64,000 nt of DNA, taken from contig CP051234.1 of the NCBI GenBank assembly GCA_017792465.1, positions 162,606 through 226,605 on the forward strand, written 5' to 3'. Position 1 is the stretch's first letter. Each line of letters starts with the position of its first letter. A model generated the notes under the pieces. The model was not told the origin of the DNA. It saw nothing but the letters and a program-made list of their open reading frames with translations, and made no database searches. Made by a program: the position numbers and the translations under genes. This document shows, one piece after another, positions 25,688 to 36,254 of this stretch. This stretch comes from Filomicrobium sp. GTDB taxonomy: Bacteria > Pseudomonadota > Alphaproteobacteria > Rhizobiales > Hyphomicrobiaceae.

Positions 25688-28600
25688 TTGGCAGGATTGG
25701 TCTCGAAAAGTCAAAACCCCTCTCGTCGGCCGACGCGGCAGCGCGCCCCTGGGGACAGGACAGCGCCGCGCGGCATGGTGCGTCGCGTGCGGCAGAGTGC
25801 GCGCAAGGGCGAGCAGGCCGGTGGGCAGAAAGCTTTGTGGCGTCGCGCCTGTGTCAGCGTCGTTACGATGGTGTTCCTGCCGATCGCGCTGCTTGCGGCG
25901 TTTGCAGGCGGTGCCGGGTACTTTCGACTGACGCAGGGACCGGTGTCGGTCAATTTTCTGGTCGATCCCATCAAGCACGGCATCAATCAGGGTCTGTCTG
26001 GGCTGTCTGCCAGGTTTGACGACGTCATTCTCACGATCGCAGAAAGCGGCGGCCTTGAGCTTCGGCTCGCCAATTTAAGTCTGGCGGATACGTCGGGCGA
26101 CGTCGTTGTCACGGCACCGCAGGCGGCCATCGGGCTGAGTGCCTCCGCGCTTTGGAGTTTATCGGCCACGCCGGAACGGGTCGAGCTGATCGAGCCGCGC
26201 ATCTCGATGCTCTATTCGCGCGCGTCCGGGTTCTCTTTGAGCTTTGCGAAAAGCACTTCCTCGCCTGGGCATGATCAGGTGAGTTCGACGCTTGGCGTTG
26301 CGCCGAAAGTTGCTACCGGTGAGGCCTACGATTTTGCCGCCATCATTCGTTCGGCGTCGTCTTATGTGCGCAACGGCGGGTATCAGTCGAGCAGCCTGCG
26401 CGAGGTCGGCTTGCGGAACGGGACGCTGATGCTGGATGCGGAAGGGCAAAGGACGTCATGGCAAATTCCGCGTCTCCTGGTCGATGTCGATCACAGCGCA
26501 GATCGCAGCATCGTCAGTGGTACGGCCCGGATTTCTTCTGCCGGTCGGATCTGGTCCGCCTCGTTCCAGGCTGAGGACGTGGCATCGAGCGACAAGCTGA
26601 CGGTTTCCACGTCGATCCAGGATCTTGTTCCGAAAAATATTGCCGACGCAGTGCCCGGGCTGAGCCTGCTGGCGCTCTTCGATCAACCTGCATCAGCCGA
26701 CATCAAGGCGAACTTCGATCGCACCGGGCAGTTGATGGACAGCAAGATTGCTGTCGACGTGTCGGGAACGCGGTTGCAGCTTGAGGGGATGGCCAAGCCG
26801 ATTTTCGAAGTCGAGGCCGGCGCCTTGAACTTTGCCTATGCGCCGGCCTCCCGGAAGATCGTCATGGAACCCTCGACGTTGAGCGGTGGGCGCAACGAGT
26901 TCGTCGTCAACGGCGCGCTGAGCCAACTGGCGGGCGCGGCTCCGGATGGCGAAGGCGACTGGCAATTCGACATGCAACTGGCGCCTGCGGTTGCGGGCAG
27001 CAAAGAAGCTGCCGACGATACTGTTCGCTCGGGGATGCTCAAGGGCAGCTTTTCGCCGGCGGATCAGAGCGTGCGCGTCGACAGCGTCGAAATTGGATTG
27101 GCCGGCGGGACGATCAATCTGGCTGGCGAATTCAGTGTCGGTCAGGAGCATTCGGCCAAATGGGCGGGTAACTTCTCCGGCATGCCGATCGCGCAACTGG
27201 CGGCGCTTTGGCCAAATGCGGTCGCAGAGGCCGGGCAACAATGGCTGAGCCATAACGTTCGTGCGGGTCGTGTGGAAAAGGGCACGTTCAGCTTCCTGAG
27301 CGGGCACTTCTTGGCCGCTGAGCAACCCGTGTCGGCGGTCGGGACTTCGCGCATGGTCATTGCACTCGAAGCAACTGGTGTGGACTTTCACGCGCTGGAA
27401 GGTCTTCCGCTGGTGCATGCCGACCGGGTCCTGGCGCGATTTGCCGATGACAAGCTTGAGGTCTCCTTCCCAGAAGGGGCCATGGATTTGGGAACGGGCG
27501 AGACGATTGCCCTGCGTTCAGGTCAGTTCATCGGTGCGGAAATGTTCGGGGCCGCGCCATCGGGTGACGTCACGTTCAAGTTTTCCGGCGAGGCCGGTGC
27601 AATGCGCTCGCTTCTCGAACTTCCGGCGTTCGCGAAGGCTGTTCAAACGGACAGTTCGCTGCCGCCGCTTGGCGGGAACGTCGAGGGGACGGCGAAGGTC
27701 GGCTTCCCGCTCGATAAGGTTGTTGGCGCCGAGGATGTGGGTTACGAAATTCAGGCGCGCTTGAGCGATGGCACGCTTGAGAATGCGTTTGGCGGTCGCT
27801 CGATCAAGGGTGCAAGCCTCGATCTTGCGGCGACGCCGCAGGCGTTCAACGCAAAAGGTGAGATCCTGATCGACGGCGTTTTGGCAAAACTCAATTGGCA
27901 GCGCATTCAAGGCGCCGAGGGGGCACGTCAGCCGCCGCTGCGGCTTACGACAACGCTCGATGCATCGGACCGCAAGCAGTTGGGCATCGACGTCGGCTCG
28001 ATCGTGCGCGGTGAAGTACCTGTCGAGATATCGGTGGATGACCCGGGTGAGCCCGATCAAAAGGTGCATGTGCGGGCCGATCTCAGTCCGGCGCGGATGA
28101 TGATTTCCGATATAGGCTGGGAGAAACCGGCCGGTCGTCAGGCGTTCATGGACTTCGACGTTCTCGGCAATGTTGCCGACGCGTCCCGGACGCTGGAGAA
28201 CTTTCGGATCACCGGTTCGGATATTGCGATTGAAGGCAAAGTTGAACTCGATGGCGACGGTCGCGCCGTTGCTTTTGATTTCCCTGGCTTCTCGCTCAAC
28301 CTGGTGTCGCGCCTCAGCGCGTCGGGACGTCGGACGAAAGGCAATCTTTGGAAGGCGCAGATTGAAGGCAAAACCTATGGCGGTCAGAGGTTCTTCCGAT
28401 CGCTGTTTTCGGTTGGCGGCAGCGAGGCTTCTGACGAGGAGTTGGCGAGCGATTTCGATATCGCTGTGAAGATCGACAACGTGCTCGGCTTCGAGGACAT
28501 TTCCCTGCGCGACCTGAACATGAAGATCTCAAGCCGGTCGGGCAAGCTCTCCAGTCTGGATGGGCGCGGTACGCTTGATGGCGGCAAGCCGCTCGCGTTC

Positions 28601-29368
28601 GAGTTGCGCGGCGGCAACGGCAGACCGCGGCGATTGCTGGTCGATACCAGTGACGCGGGCACGGCGTTCAAGATGATCGGGTTCTATCCCAACATGGTCA
28701 ACGGGCGCTTGCGTCTGGAACTTGATCTGGAAGGGCGTGGGGCCGCTGAAAAGACCGGGACGTTGTGGGTCGAGCGCTTCAAGGTTTTGGGTGACCCTGT
28801 GATCTCAGAAGTCGTCGGGAGCCCGGATGACAGCATGCCGGCCATCGCGCAACATCGCAAAGTGGTTCGCGAAGAGTTCGATTTCGATAGCCTGAGAGCT
28901 CCGTTTTCGGTGGGGCATGGCCAGATCGTCATTGAGGATGCCTCGCTGCATGGGGCGCTGCTTGGTGCGACGCTGCGCGGCAAAGCGGACTTCAACAACA
29001 AGTCTCTGGATCTGGGGGGCACATACGTTCTGCTGCAGGGGCTGAACAATATGTTTGCGCCGATCCCGGTGTTCGGCGAATTGCTTTCGGGGCCGCGCAA
29101 GGAAGGGTTGTTTGGAACGAACTATGCCATTCGCGGCAGCATGGAGCGTCCGCAGGTGTTTGTGCATCCGCTATCAGCGCTGGCTCCGGGTATCTTCCGC
29201 GAAATCTTCCAATTGGCGCCGGACTCCCAGAAAGTGTCGCCGAACAGCGGAATGAGCTACGGGGAAGGCATGCGGGTCCGCTCTTCCAGTAGCCCGGCGA
29301 CTGTCGGAGAGACCCGCAGGGAAGGGCGCACCATCGAAGGCTGGCGCTCGAATACGCAGAAGAACTGA
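25688..29368 (+). CDS. Large AsmA-like / DUF3971 envelope protein (YhdP type)
   Basis: A 1226-residue protein, by far the largest gene of the window. A basic cytoplasmic N-terminus (about 50 residues) is followed by one membrane anchor (about 53-78), then a very long periplasmic domain of repeated short beta strands typical of DUF3971/AsmA-like proteins. The C-terminus shows AsmA-family features around NKSLDLGGTYVLLQGLNNMF and GPRKEGLFGTNYAIRGSMERPQ. Proteins of this kind are thought to bridge inner and outer membranes and move phospholipids. The displayed start is a TTG; an ATG at 25775 would shorten it by 29 residues, and neither has a good ribosome site. Its placement between bcp and tyrS is common in Rhizobiales. 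Confidence 0.78.
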   Translation: MAGLVSKSQNPSRRPTRQRAPGDRTAPRGMVRRVRQSARKGEQAGGQKALWRRACVSVVTMVFLPIALLAAFAGGAGYFRLTQGPVSVNFLVDPIKHGINQGLSGLSARFDDVILTIAESGGLELRLANLSLADTSGDVVVTAPQAAIGLSASALWSLSATPERVELIEPRISMLYSRASGFSLSFAKSTSSPGHDQVSSTLGVAPKVATGEAYDFAAIIRSASSYVRNGGYQSSSLREVGLRNGTLMLDAEGQRTSWQIPRLLVDVDHSADRSIVSGTARISSAGRIWSASFQAEDVASSDKLTVSTSIQDLVPKNIADAVPGLSLLALFDQPASADIKANFDRTGQLMDSKIAVDVSGTRLQLEGMAKPIFEVEAGALNFAYAPASRKIVMEPSTLSGGRNEFVVNGALSQLAGAAPDGEGDWQFDMQLAPAVAGSKEAADDTVRSGMLKGSFSPADQSVRVDSVEIGLAGGTINLAGEFSVGQEHSAKWAGNFSGMPIAQLAALWPNAVAEAGQQWLSHNVRAGRVEKGTFSFLSGHFLAAEQPVSAVGTSRMVIALEATGVDFHALEGLPLVHADRVLARFADDKLEVSFPEGAMDLGTGETIALRSGQFIGAEMFGAAPSGDVTFKFSGEAGAMRSLLELPAFAKAVQTDSSLPPLGGNVEGTAKVGFPLDKVVGAEDVGYEIQARLSDGTLENAFGGRSIKGASLDLAATPQAFNAKGEILIDGVLAKLNWQRIQGAEGARQPPLRLTTTLDASDRKQLGIDVGSIVRGEVPVEISVDDPGEPDQKVHVRADLSPARMMISDIGWEKPAGRQAFMDFDVLGNVADASRTLENFRITGSDIAIEGKVELDGDGRAVAFDFPGFSLNLVSRLSASGRRTKGNLWKAQIEGKTYGGQRFFRSLFSVGGSEASDEELASDFDIAVKIDNVLGFEDISLRDLNMKISSRSGKLSSLDGRGTLDGGKPLAFELRGGNGRPRRLLVDTSDAGTAFKMIGFYPNMVNGRLRLELDLEGRGAAEKTGTLWVERFKVLGDPVISEVVGSPDDSMPAIAQHRKVVREEFDFDSLRAPFSVGHGQIVIEDASLHGALLGATLRGKADFNNKSLDLGGTYVLLQGLNNMFAPIPVFGELLSGPRKEGLFGTNYAIRGSMERPQVFVHPLSALAPGIFREIFQLAPDSQKVSPNSGMSYGEGMRVRSSSSPATVGETRREGRTIEGWRSNTQKN

Positions 29369-29432
29369 GATTCCTCAGTTTGCTTGCCCTTGCGCCTTCA
29401 TTGCGTTGCCTCGGGTTCGGAGGCGGCGGCGC

Positions 29433-30695
29433 TTAGACCGGCTTCAAGAGAACGTGGCGCTTTTTACCAAACGACAGCTTGATGACGTCGTCGGGGCCGA
29501 TGTCCGCCATGGTCAGCGACGCGGTTTCGTCGGAGAGAGCCTTGTCGTTGATCTTCAACGCGCCGCCTTTGATCTGCCGGCGGGCTTCGCTGTTCGATTT
29601 GACGAGTTCTGCACGAACGAAGGCTTCGAGAACGCCGAGGCCGGCTTCAAGATCGGCCCGCGGGAGATCGATGGTTGGAAGGTCGGTTGAAAGGGCGCCG
29701 GCTTCGAACGTCACGCGGGCGGTTTCGGCGGCCTTTTCGGCGGCGTCCTGGCCATGCATGAGGGCTGTCGCAGCCGTCGCCAGCGCTTTCTTGGCTTCGT
29801 TGATTTCTGCGCCACCGAGCGCTTCCAACTTGGTGATCTCTTCAAGCGGTATTGTCGTGAAGAGGCGCAGGAAGCGACCGACATCAGCGTCCTCGGTATT
29901 ACGCCAGTACTGCCAGTAGTCGTAGGCTGGGAGTTGGTTTTCGTTGAGCCAGACGGCGCCCTGGGCGGTCTTGCCCATTTTGGCGCCCGAAGCGGTTGTC
30001 AGGAGTGGGCAGGTGAGCCCGTAGAGCTGATGGGTTCCCATGCGGCGGCCGAGATCGGCGCCCATGACGATGTTGCCCCATTGGTCGGAGCCGCCCATCT
30101 GCATGTTGCAATCATAGCGGCGCGCCAGTTCGACGAAGTCGTAGGACTGCAAAAGCATGTAGTTGAATTCGATGAACGAGAGTTCCTGTTCGCGCTCCAG
30201 GCGCAGGCGCACTGAATCCATGGTCATCATGCGGTTGACCGAGAAATGGCGACCGACGTCGCGCAGGAATTCGATGTAGTTGAGCTTGGCGAGCCAGTCG
30301 GCGTTGTCGATCATCATGGCATCGTTGGCGCCGTCGCCGAATTGTAAGAGGTGCGCGAAGACCTCTTTCAGGCTTTCCTTGTTGGCATCGATCTCCTCGA
30401 TCGTCCGCATGGCGCGGGTTTCGTCCTTGCCGGAAGGGTCGCCGACGCGCGTCGTCCCGCCGCCCAAAAGCACAATCGGCTTGTTGCCAGTTTGCTGAAG
30501 CCAGTGCAGCATCATGATAGAAATGAGCGAGCCGACGTGCAGCGAGGGTGCGGTGCAGTCGTAGCCGACGTAGGCGATCAGTTTCTTCTCGGCGGCCTTG
30601 GCATCGATGCCCTCGAAGTCGGAGGTTTGATGGATATACCCGCGTTCGGTCAGGATCTGGAGGAATTCGGATTTTGGACGTGCGGGGGTGGTCAT
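29433..30695 (-). CDS. tyrS: Tyrosine--tRNA ligase
   Basis: A 420-residue class I aminoacyl-tRNA synthetase charging tRNA-Tyr. The HIGH-equivalent is HVGS in [15 protein letters not shown], the tyrosine-specificity region GGSDQWGNI is visible, and the KMSKS-equivalent is KMGKTAQG. The C-terminal S4-like RNA-binding domain carries [16 protein letters not shown]. The frame is open to 30782, but the extra 29 codons are not protein-like and the ATG at 30695 gives the normal length. Divergent from anmK with 80 bases between starts. Confidence 0.93.
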   Translation of the reverse strand: MTTPARPKSEFLQILTERGYIHQTSDFEGIDAKAAEKKLIAYVGYDCTAPSLHVGSLISIMMLHWLQQTGNKPIVLLGGGTTRVGDPSGKDETRAMRTIEEIDANKESLKEVFAHLLQFGDGANDAMMIDNADWLAKLNYIEFLRDVGRHFSVNRMMTMDSVRLRLEREQELSFIEFNYMLLQSYDFVELARRYDCNMQMGGSDQWGNIVMGADLGRRMGTHQLYGLTCPLLTTASGAKMGKTAQGAVWLNENQLPAYDYWQYWRNTEDADVGRFLRLFTTIPLEEITKLEALGGAEINEAKKALATAATALMHGQDAAEKAAETARVTFEAGALSTDLPTIDLPRADLEAGLGVLEAFVRAELVKSNSEARRQIKGGALKINDKALSDETASLTMADIGPDDVIKLSFGKKRHVLLKPV

Positions 30696-30775
30696 AGGGC
30701 TAGCCTGGTTGCAGAAAGTTCTCGATTTCAGGGAGCCCGGACAATGCACAGGAAACCCGGTGGGGGCAAGCTGCA

Positions 30776-31894
30776 ATGGCACAACTGACGCGGGCGATTG
30801 GCCTCATGAGCGGGACGTCGATGGATGGGATCGATATCGCCATCATCGAGACGGACGGCCGCAGTGTCGTCAAGCGGGGAGCGTGCCGGACTTTTCCTTA
30901 TGATTCAGCCTGTCGGGCGCTTTTGGGCGAGGCTGTTGTTGCTGCGCGTGAACTTGAGGATCGCGCCGCGCGGCCGGGCGTTATAGCTGAAGCCGAAGCG
31001 ATGTTGACCGAGCGTCATGCCGAGGCGGTCGAAGAGTTCATCCGATATGAAGCGCTTGAGCGGGCGTCCATCGATGTCATCGGGTTTCACGGGCAGACCG
31101 TTCTGCACCGGCCGGAGGCGCGCTTGACGGTGCAGATCGGAGACGGGCCGGCACTGGCGAAAGCGCTGCAAATCCCGGTTGTCTATGACCTTCGGGCGCA
31201 TGATGTCGAGACCGGTGGGCAGGGCGCTCCGCTTGCTCCCGTCTACCACCGGGCATTGGCTTCGGGTGTCAGCGGCCGGCCGTTGGTGGTGCTCAACATC
31301 GGCGGGGTGTCGAATATCACCTGGATCGGTGACGACGGGGAACTCGTCGCGTTCGATACGGGGCCCGGAGGTGCGCTCCTCGATGACTGGGTTCACCAGC
31401 ACGGCAGCGACGGCGCACGGTTTGACGCTGATGGGGCATTGTCGGCGACAGGCAAGGTGGACGCAGATGTCGTCGCGCGGTTTGCGGCCCACCCGTTCTT
31501 TGCGCAGCCACCTCCGAAATCCCTCGACCGGAATGCGTTTTCGCTCGATCTGGTTTCGGGACTCAGTCCGGCCGATGGTGCTGCAACCTTGTGTGCCTTG
31601 AGTGCGGAAGGGATTGCGCTTGGCATTGAGCTCATCGGCAAGGCACCGGTGAAAATCGTCGCGTGTGGCGGGGGGCGCAAGAATCCCGTCCTTATGAAGA
31701 TGCTGGCTGAGCGGACGGGCGTTGAGGTGCTGACGGCAGAAGAAGCTGGCTTCGATGGCGACAGCGTCGAAGCGGAGGCCTGGGCCTATATGGCGGTCCG
31801 CTCGCGGTTGGGCCTTGGTATCACCTTCCCGGGGACGACGGGGGCTCCATACGAGCTAAGCGGCGGGGTTCTTGCCGAACCGTCCGCCGCTTAA
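30776..31894 (+). CDS. anmK: Anhydro-N-acetylmuramic acid kinase
   Basis: A 372-residue ASKHA-fold kinase that phosphorylates and opens 1,6-anhydro-N-acetylmuramic acid in peptidoglycan recycling. The ATP phosphate loop is [16 protein letters not shown] near the N-terminus. [24 protein letters not shown] and [14 protein letters not shown] are the further signature motifs. Length matches the family (about 370). tyrS is divergently transcribed just upstream, the usual pairing in alphaproteobacteria. Confidence 0.92.
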   Translation: MAQLTRAIGLMSGTSMDGIDIAIIETDGRSVVKRGACRTFPYDSACRALLGEAVVAARELEDRAARPGVIAEAEAMLTERHAEAVEEFIRYEALERASIDVIGFHGQTVLHRPEARLTVQIGDGPALAKALQIPVVYDLRAHDVETGGQGAPLAPVYHRALASGVSGRPLVVLNIGGVSNITWIGDDGELVAFDTGPGGALLDDWVHQHGSDGARFDADGALSATGKVDADVVARFAAHPFFAQPPPKSLDRNAFSLDLVSGLSPADGAATLCALSAEGIALGIELIGKAPVKIVACGGGRKNPVLMKMLAERTGVEVLTAEEAGFDGDSVEAEAWAYMAVRSRLGLGITFPGTTGAPYELSGGVLAEPSAA

Positions 31895-31942
31895 TCAGAT
31901 CATTTCAGGAATTTTGTCAGGCCTTTCGGTTGGGCGAGCGAT

Positions 31943-32665
31943 CTATTCCTCGTCGTCCTCACCCTCTTCGGCGGCCGGCTCGGCGGCCGCAATGGCTTTC
32001 GTGCTTTCAACGCGTTCGTTTTCTTTTTCGGCCAGACGATTGTCGATGTAATCGCCGACGCGTTCCTGGAGTTCGTCGATCTTGCCTTCAAAGAAGTGGT
32101 TGGCGCCGGGAACGATCTCGTGGGTGATCTTGATGCCGCGCTGGGTCTTGAGCTTGGTGGTCAGCTCGGCGACCGAGTTCGATGGCACGACGCGGTCCAT
32201 GTCGCCGTTGATCATCAGGCCCGAGGATGGGCAGGGGGCGAGGAACGAGAAATCGTAAAGGTTGGAAGGCGGGGCGACGCAGATAAAGCCTTCGGCCTCC
32301 GGACGGCGCATGAGGAGCTGCATGGCGATCCAGGTGCCGAATGAGACGCCGGCGATCCAGCAGGTCTTGGCGTCCGGCTTGACGAGTTGCAGCCAATCGA
32401 GCGCGCTTGCCGCGTCGGCAAGTTCGCCAGGGCCACCGTCCCAGTAGCCCTGTGAACGGCCAACGCCGCGAAAGTTGAAGCGCAGGACCGAGAAACCGCG
32501 CTCGGCAAAGGTGTGATACAGGGAATAAACGACCTGGTTATTCATCGTTCCGCCGAATTGCGGATGCGGATGCAAAATCAGGGCAATCGGTGAATCGGAA
32601 GCGGGTTCGTGGTGGTAGCGGGCTTCTAGACGGCCAACAGGACCGTTCATAATCAGTTCGGGCAT
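31943..32665 (-). CDS. Alpha/beta hydrolase
   Basis: A 240-residue alpha/beta-hydrolase-fold protein. The oxyanion region is LILHPHPQFGGTMNN, the nucleophile elbow GVSFGTW has Ser at the centre, the acid is likely the Asp in INGDMDRVVP and the base His in GANHFF. The HPHPxxGGxMxN start and DYIDxRL end are typical of a widespread bacterial group of unknown substrate. The last 30 residues are strongly acidic (EGEDDEE). It is divergent from the suf operon. Confidence 0.82.
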   Translation of the reverse strand: MPELIMNGPVGRLEARYHHEPASDSPIALILHPHPQFGGTMNNQVVYSLYHTFAERGFSVLRFNFRGVGRSQGYWDGGPGELADAASALDWLQLVKPDAKTCWIAGVSFGTWIAMQLLMRRPEAEGFICVAPPSNLYDFSFLAPCPSSGLMINGDMDRVVPSNSVAELTTKLKTQRGIKITHEIVPGANHFFEGKIDELQERVGDYIDNRLAEKENERVESTKAIAAAEPAAEEGEDDEE

Positions 32666-33050
32666 CCAAGGTCTCTTAGTTTTTATTTCTACAGGGCCAG
32701 GTTCCCTGCAACGCGGACACCCGCGATTTTAAATACGGTCCATGTGGTGGCCGGTACGTCGAAAGCCAACTCATACGTGCGGTTCTAAACTGCGGAATGT
32801 CAGCCAATGGCGGCCTGTGCCAGGGCGCATCCTGTCACAGTTCCAAATACTTGACTTCCTCGCTCGGAATTTACATATTCGAAGGCAAGTTTAGAATGGT
32901 TCGAAAGATGTGTATTGTTCCGTCACGTGGGTTGGCGTTCTTAACACGAACAGCGGGTCGGAATGCAAGTCCGACGGTCGCAACGCCGATTTCTGAAGCT
33001 TTTGCTCGGCTCTCCCGCCGACGTCGATGACGGATTTGGAGGCGAATACT
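32666..33050. other. Divergent spacer before the suf operon
   Basis: 385 bases between the alpha/beta hydrolase start and iscR. It contains the suf promoter and regulatory sites at 32847-32906, leaving an untranslated leader of about 165 bases before iscR. A further TTCTAAA half-site lies at 32783-32789. No gene is seen. Confidence 0.55.
32847..32906 (+). promoter_or_regulatory. suf operon promoter with IscR-like site and Irr (ICE) box
   Basis: TTGACT (32851-32856) and CATATT (32874-32879), 17 bases apart, form a sigma-70 type promoter. It overlaps ATACTTGAC...CTCGGAAT (32847-32870), which resembles type-1 IscR sites (a TTGAC and CTCGG core as at E. coli iscR). At the predicted transcription start lies TTTAGAATGGTTCGAAA (32890-32906), one mismatch from the Irr iron-control element TTTAGAA-N3-TTCTAAA. 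I infer repression by holo-IscR and by Irr. The motifs are seen; the factors binding them are inferred. Confidence 0.6.
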
Positions 33051-33512
33051 GTGGAACTCAATACCAGGGGCAGATACGCCGTGATGGCACTGGCTGACAT
33101 TGCCAAGTTCGCAGATGGCAATTCTGTACCGCTGTCCGCGATTTCTGAGCGCCAACAGATCTCTTTGGCTTATCTGGAGCAGATTTTTCTGCTGTTGCGC
33201 CGTGCCGGGCTCGTCAAGAGCGAGCGCGGGCGTACCGGCGGTTACCGGCTGGCACGCGATCCCGCCGATATCAACGTTGCTGAAATCATGAAGGCGGCCG
33301 AGGAGCCGACGCGGATGACCCGCTGCCTGGAAGGTGGCGAAGGGTGTCTGGGTGAAGAGCGCTGCCTGACCCACAATTTGTGGGCGGCTTTGGGCGAGCA
33401 TATCGCCTTGTTCCTTAAAGATGTGTCTTTGCAGGATGTCGCTGATGGGGATCCTGCGAAGAAATTGCCGGTCCGATTGGGGACCGCAGCGGGAGTTACC
33501 GCGACGCAATGA
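33051..33512 (+). CDS. iscR: Fe-S cluster regulator IscR (Rrf2 family)
   Basis: A 153-residue Rrf2-family winged-helix regulator. An ATG at 33027 gives eight more residues, but GGAGG at 33038-33042 is eight bases before the GTG at 33051, and from this start the cluster cysteines fall at 92, 99 and 105 (RCLEGGEGCLGEERC), almost exactly those of E. coli IscR (92, 98, 104), followed by THNLW. These ligate a [2Fe-2S] cluster. The winged helix is ISLAYLEQIFLLLRRAGLVK with RTGGYRL. It heads the suf operon, overlaps the next gene by four bases (ATGA), and probably represses its own promoter at 32847-32879. Confidence 0.93.
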   Translation: MELNTRGRYAVMALADIAKFADGNSVPLSAISERQQISLAYLEQIFLLLRRAGLVKSERGRTGGYRLARDPADINVAEIMKAAEEPTRMTRCLEGGEGCLGEERCLTHNLWAALGEHIALFLKDVSLQDVADGDPAKKLPVRLGTAAGVTATQ

Positions 33513-34636
33513 TGCCTGATCGTACATATTTCGATCACAACGCGACGACGCCGTTGCGGCCGGAAGCGCGCGATGCGCTGATTGCTGCGCTGGGCAGCAC
33601 CGGCAATGCCTCGTCGGTGCATGCCGAAGGCCGGCGTGCGCGTGGCATGATCGAAGATGCACGTCGGCAGGTTGCCAAGCTTGTTGGGTGTTTGCCTCGC
33701 AATGTGATCTTCACCAGCGGGGCTACCGAAGCCAATGCGACGGTGATTGGCCAGGGGCGTTGGCGCGCCGTTGCCGCTTGTGGTGTCGAACATCCCTCCG
33801 TTCTGGCTTCGGCGCAGCGTCATGGCGATCAGTTCACGCTGCTGCCGGTCGATCGCGATGGCCGGGTCGATATCGATGCGGTGCGCGATTGGCTTGAAGC
33901 TTCCGGCGAAGGCGAGAAGCTGTTGTCGTTGCAGTGGGCGAACAACGAAACAGGCGTTCTGCAGCCGCTTGAAGAGGTCGCTGAAATTGTCGCCGACGCA
34001 GGGGCGTATCTGCACGTCGACGCCGTACAGGCCGTCGGCCGGGAAACGGTCGCTCTATCTGCGTTGCCGATTTCTTTCCTGACGCTGTCTTCGCACAAGA
34101 TCGGCGGTCCGCAGGGCGTTGGAGCGATTGTTCAAGGGCCCGGCGGCGAACTGAAGACACCTTTAATTGTCGGTGGCGGCCAGGAGCACCGGCTGCGCGC
34201 TGGGACTGAGAATGTCGCCGGCATCGCGGGCTTTGGTGCAGCCGCCGAAGCGATCGGCAAAGAACCAGCCGCATCTGAAAAGTTGCGTGGCTTAAGGGAC
34301 AGGCTCGAAGCACGCCTTCTCGAATTGGCACCTGAAGCCGTGATCTTCGGGCGTGATGTCCCGAGGCTCGCCAATACAAGTGCGATTGCCATTCCTCAGA
34401 TGAAAGCCGAGACGATGGTGATCGCATTCGATCTGGGCGGCGTTGCCGTCAGCTCTGGCTCGGCGTGTTCGTCGGGCAAAGTTGGACGCAGTGCTGTTCT
34501 CGATGCGATGGGGGTTGAGCCCTCAATCGCTCAGGGCATGCTCCGGATCAGTCTGGGATGGACGACGCAAGGACAAGACGTCGAACGGTTCTTGGAGGTC
34601 TGGCCGACCGTGGTGAAGACCAAGTGTGCGGCCTAG
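33509..34636 (+). CDS. Cysteine desulfurase, IscS/NifS type (class I)
   Basis: A 375-residue PLP enzyme that removes sulfur from cysteine. The PLP-binding lysine is K197 in LSSHKIGGPQG, the cofactor histidine lies in CGVEHPSV, and the catalytic cysteine is C320 in SSGSACSSG, within the loop typical of class I desulfurases. Start overlaps the iscR stop; a second ATG three bases later is equally possible. As the operon also encodes SufS (class II), there are two desulfurases in it, an arrangement usual in alphaproteobacteria. A gap of 134 bases separates it from sufB. Confidence 0.88.
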   Translation: MMPDRTYFDHNATTPLRPEARDALIAALGSTGNASSVHAEGRRARGMIEDARRQVAKLVGCLPRNVIFTSGATEANATVIGQGRWRAVAACGVEHPSVLASAQRHGDQFTLLPVDRDGRVDIDAVRDWLEASGEGEKLLSLQWANNETGVLQPLEEVAEIVADAGAYLHVDAVQAVGRETVALSALPISFLTLSSHKIGGPQGVGAIVQGPGGELKTPLIVGGGQEHRLRAGTENVAGIAGFGAAAEAIGKEPAASEKLRGLRDRLEARLLELAPEAVIFGRDVPRLANTSAIAIPQMKAETMVIAFDLGGVAVSSGSACSSGKVGRSAVLDAMGVEPSIAQGMLRISLGWTTQGQDVERFLEVWPTVVKTKCAA

Positions 34637-34770
34637 TTGATGTTTGATGGCGGACCGCAAAGGTGCGCCGAGCGAGGGTCGCTCTTGAGCGGCCGTGAAT
34701 GATTTGAGCAAGCGATTGGCGGAATGCGCGAAGACGCAAGCCAATCGCAGGGTATGAAAAGGAGATTGGG

Positions 34771-36240
34771 ATGGCGGCCGTAGAGTCGACGATCGAACAG
34801 GTCAAAGAGATTGACGTCGATAAGTACAAATACGGTTTTGAAACCGCAATCGAGTCCGTCAAGGCCCCCAAGGGTCTCGACGAGGACACGATCCGTTATA
34901 TCTCTGCACGCAAGAACGAACCGGCCTGGATGCTCGAGTGGCGTCTTGACGCGTTCGAGCGCTGGAAAACGATGAGCGAGCCAACCTGGGCGCGCGTCGA
35001 TTACCCCAAGATCGATTTCCAGGACCTTTATTACTACTCGGCACCGAAGAACACGGACGGCCCGAAGAGCCTCGACGAGGTCGATCCGGAGCTGTTGGAA
35101 ACCTACAACAAGCTTGGCATTCCGCTCAAAGAGCAGGAAGTGCTGGCAGGCGTTGCGGGTGCGAAGGTGGCGGTCGATGCGGTGTTCGACAGCGTGTCTG
35201 TTGTCACGACCTTCAAGGACGAATTGAAGAAGGCCGGTGTCATCTTCTGTTCGATTTCCGAAGCGATCCGCGAGCACCCTGAACTGGTGCAGAAGTATCT
35301 GGGAACGGTGGTTCCGAAATCAGACAACTACTATGCGTCGCTGAACTCGGCGGTATTCTCTGACGGGTCGTTCGTCTATGTGCCGGAGGGTGTCAGATGC
35401 CCGATGGAACTGTCGACCTATTTCCGTATCAACGAGCGGGAAACCGGTCAGTTCGAGCGGACGTTGATCATCGCTGATAAGGGCGCTTACGTTTCCTATC
35501 TGGAAGGCTGCACGGCGCCGATGCGCGACGAGAACCAGCTGCATGCTGCGGTCGTCGAACTCATCGCGCTTGACGATGCCGAGATCAAATATTCGACGGT
35601 CCAGAACTGGTATCCCGGGGACAAGGACGGCAAGGGCGGCATCTATAACTTCGTCACCAAGCGTGGCGATTGTCGCGGTGCCAACTCGAAGATCTCTTGG
35701 ACGCAGGTCGAGACAGGTTCGGCGATCACCTGGAAATATCCGTCGTGCATTCTGCGCGGAGACAATTCGCGCGGTGAGTTCTATTCGATTGCGGTCTCAA
35801 ACGGCCACCAGCAGATCGATAGTGGCACCAAGATGATTCATCTGGGTAAGAACACGTCAAGCCGGATCGTCTCGAAAGGGATCGCGGCAGGTTTCTCGGA
35901 GAATACCTATCGCGGTCTTGTTTCGGCGCACCGCAAGGCGGCCAACGCGCGCAACTTCACGCAGTGTGACTCGCTTCTGATCGGGAATAACTGCGGCGCG
36001 CACACTGTCCCTTACATCGAAGCCAAGACCTCGACGGCGCATTTCGAGCACGAGGCGACGACGTCGAAGATCTCCGACGACAAACTCTTCTACTGCATGC
36101 AGCGTGGTTTGTCTGAGGAAGAAGCCGTGACGCTGATCGTCAACGGGTTTGTGCGTGATGTTCTGCAGCAGTTGCCGATGGAGTTCATGGCGGAGACGCA
36201 GAAACTGATCGGCATCTCGCTGGAAGGCTCGGTGGGTTAG
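34771..36240 (+). CDS. sufB: Fe-S cluster scaffold subunit SufB
   Basis: A 489-residue SufB, the scaffold core of the SufBCD complex on which clusters are built. It carries the SufB beta-helix with conserved stretches [74 protein letters not shown], and the C-terminal [19 protein letters not shown] region with a late Cys. AGGAGA lies seven bases before the ATG. Its length is normal. Two uncharacterised genes, rather than sufC, follow it directly. Confidence 0.96.
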   Translation: MAAVESTIEQVKEIDVDKYKYGFETAIESVKAPKGLDEDTIRYISARKNEPAWMLEWRLDAFERWKTMSEPTWARVDYPKIDFQDLYYYSAPKNTDGPKSLDEVDPELLETYNKLGIPLKEQEVLAGVAGAKVAVDAVFDSVSVVTTFKDELKKAGVIFCSISEAIREHPELVQKYLGTVVPKSDNYYASLNSAVFSDGSFVYVPEGVRCPMELSTYFRINERETGQFERTLIIADKGAYVSYLEGCTAPMRDENQLHAAVVELIALDDAEIKYSTVQNWYPGDKDGKGGIYNFVTKRGDCRGANSKISWTQVETGSAITWKYPSCILRGDNSRGEFYSIAVSNGHQQIDSGTKMIHLGKNTSSRIVSKGIAAGFSENTYRGLVSAHRKAANARNFTQCDSLLIGNNCGAHTVPYIEAKTSTAHFEHEATTSKISDDKLFYCMQRGLSEEEAVTLIVNGFVRDVLQQLPMEFMAETQKLIGISLEGSVG

Positions 36241-36254
36241 GAGTTCGTTCGATC

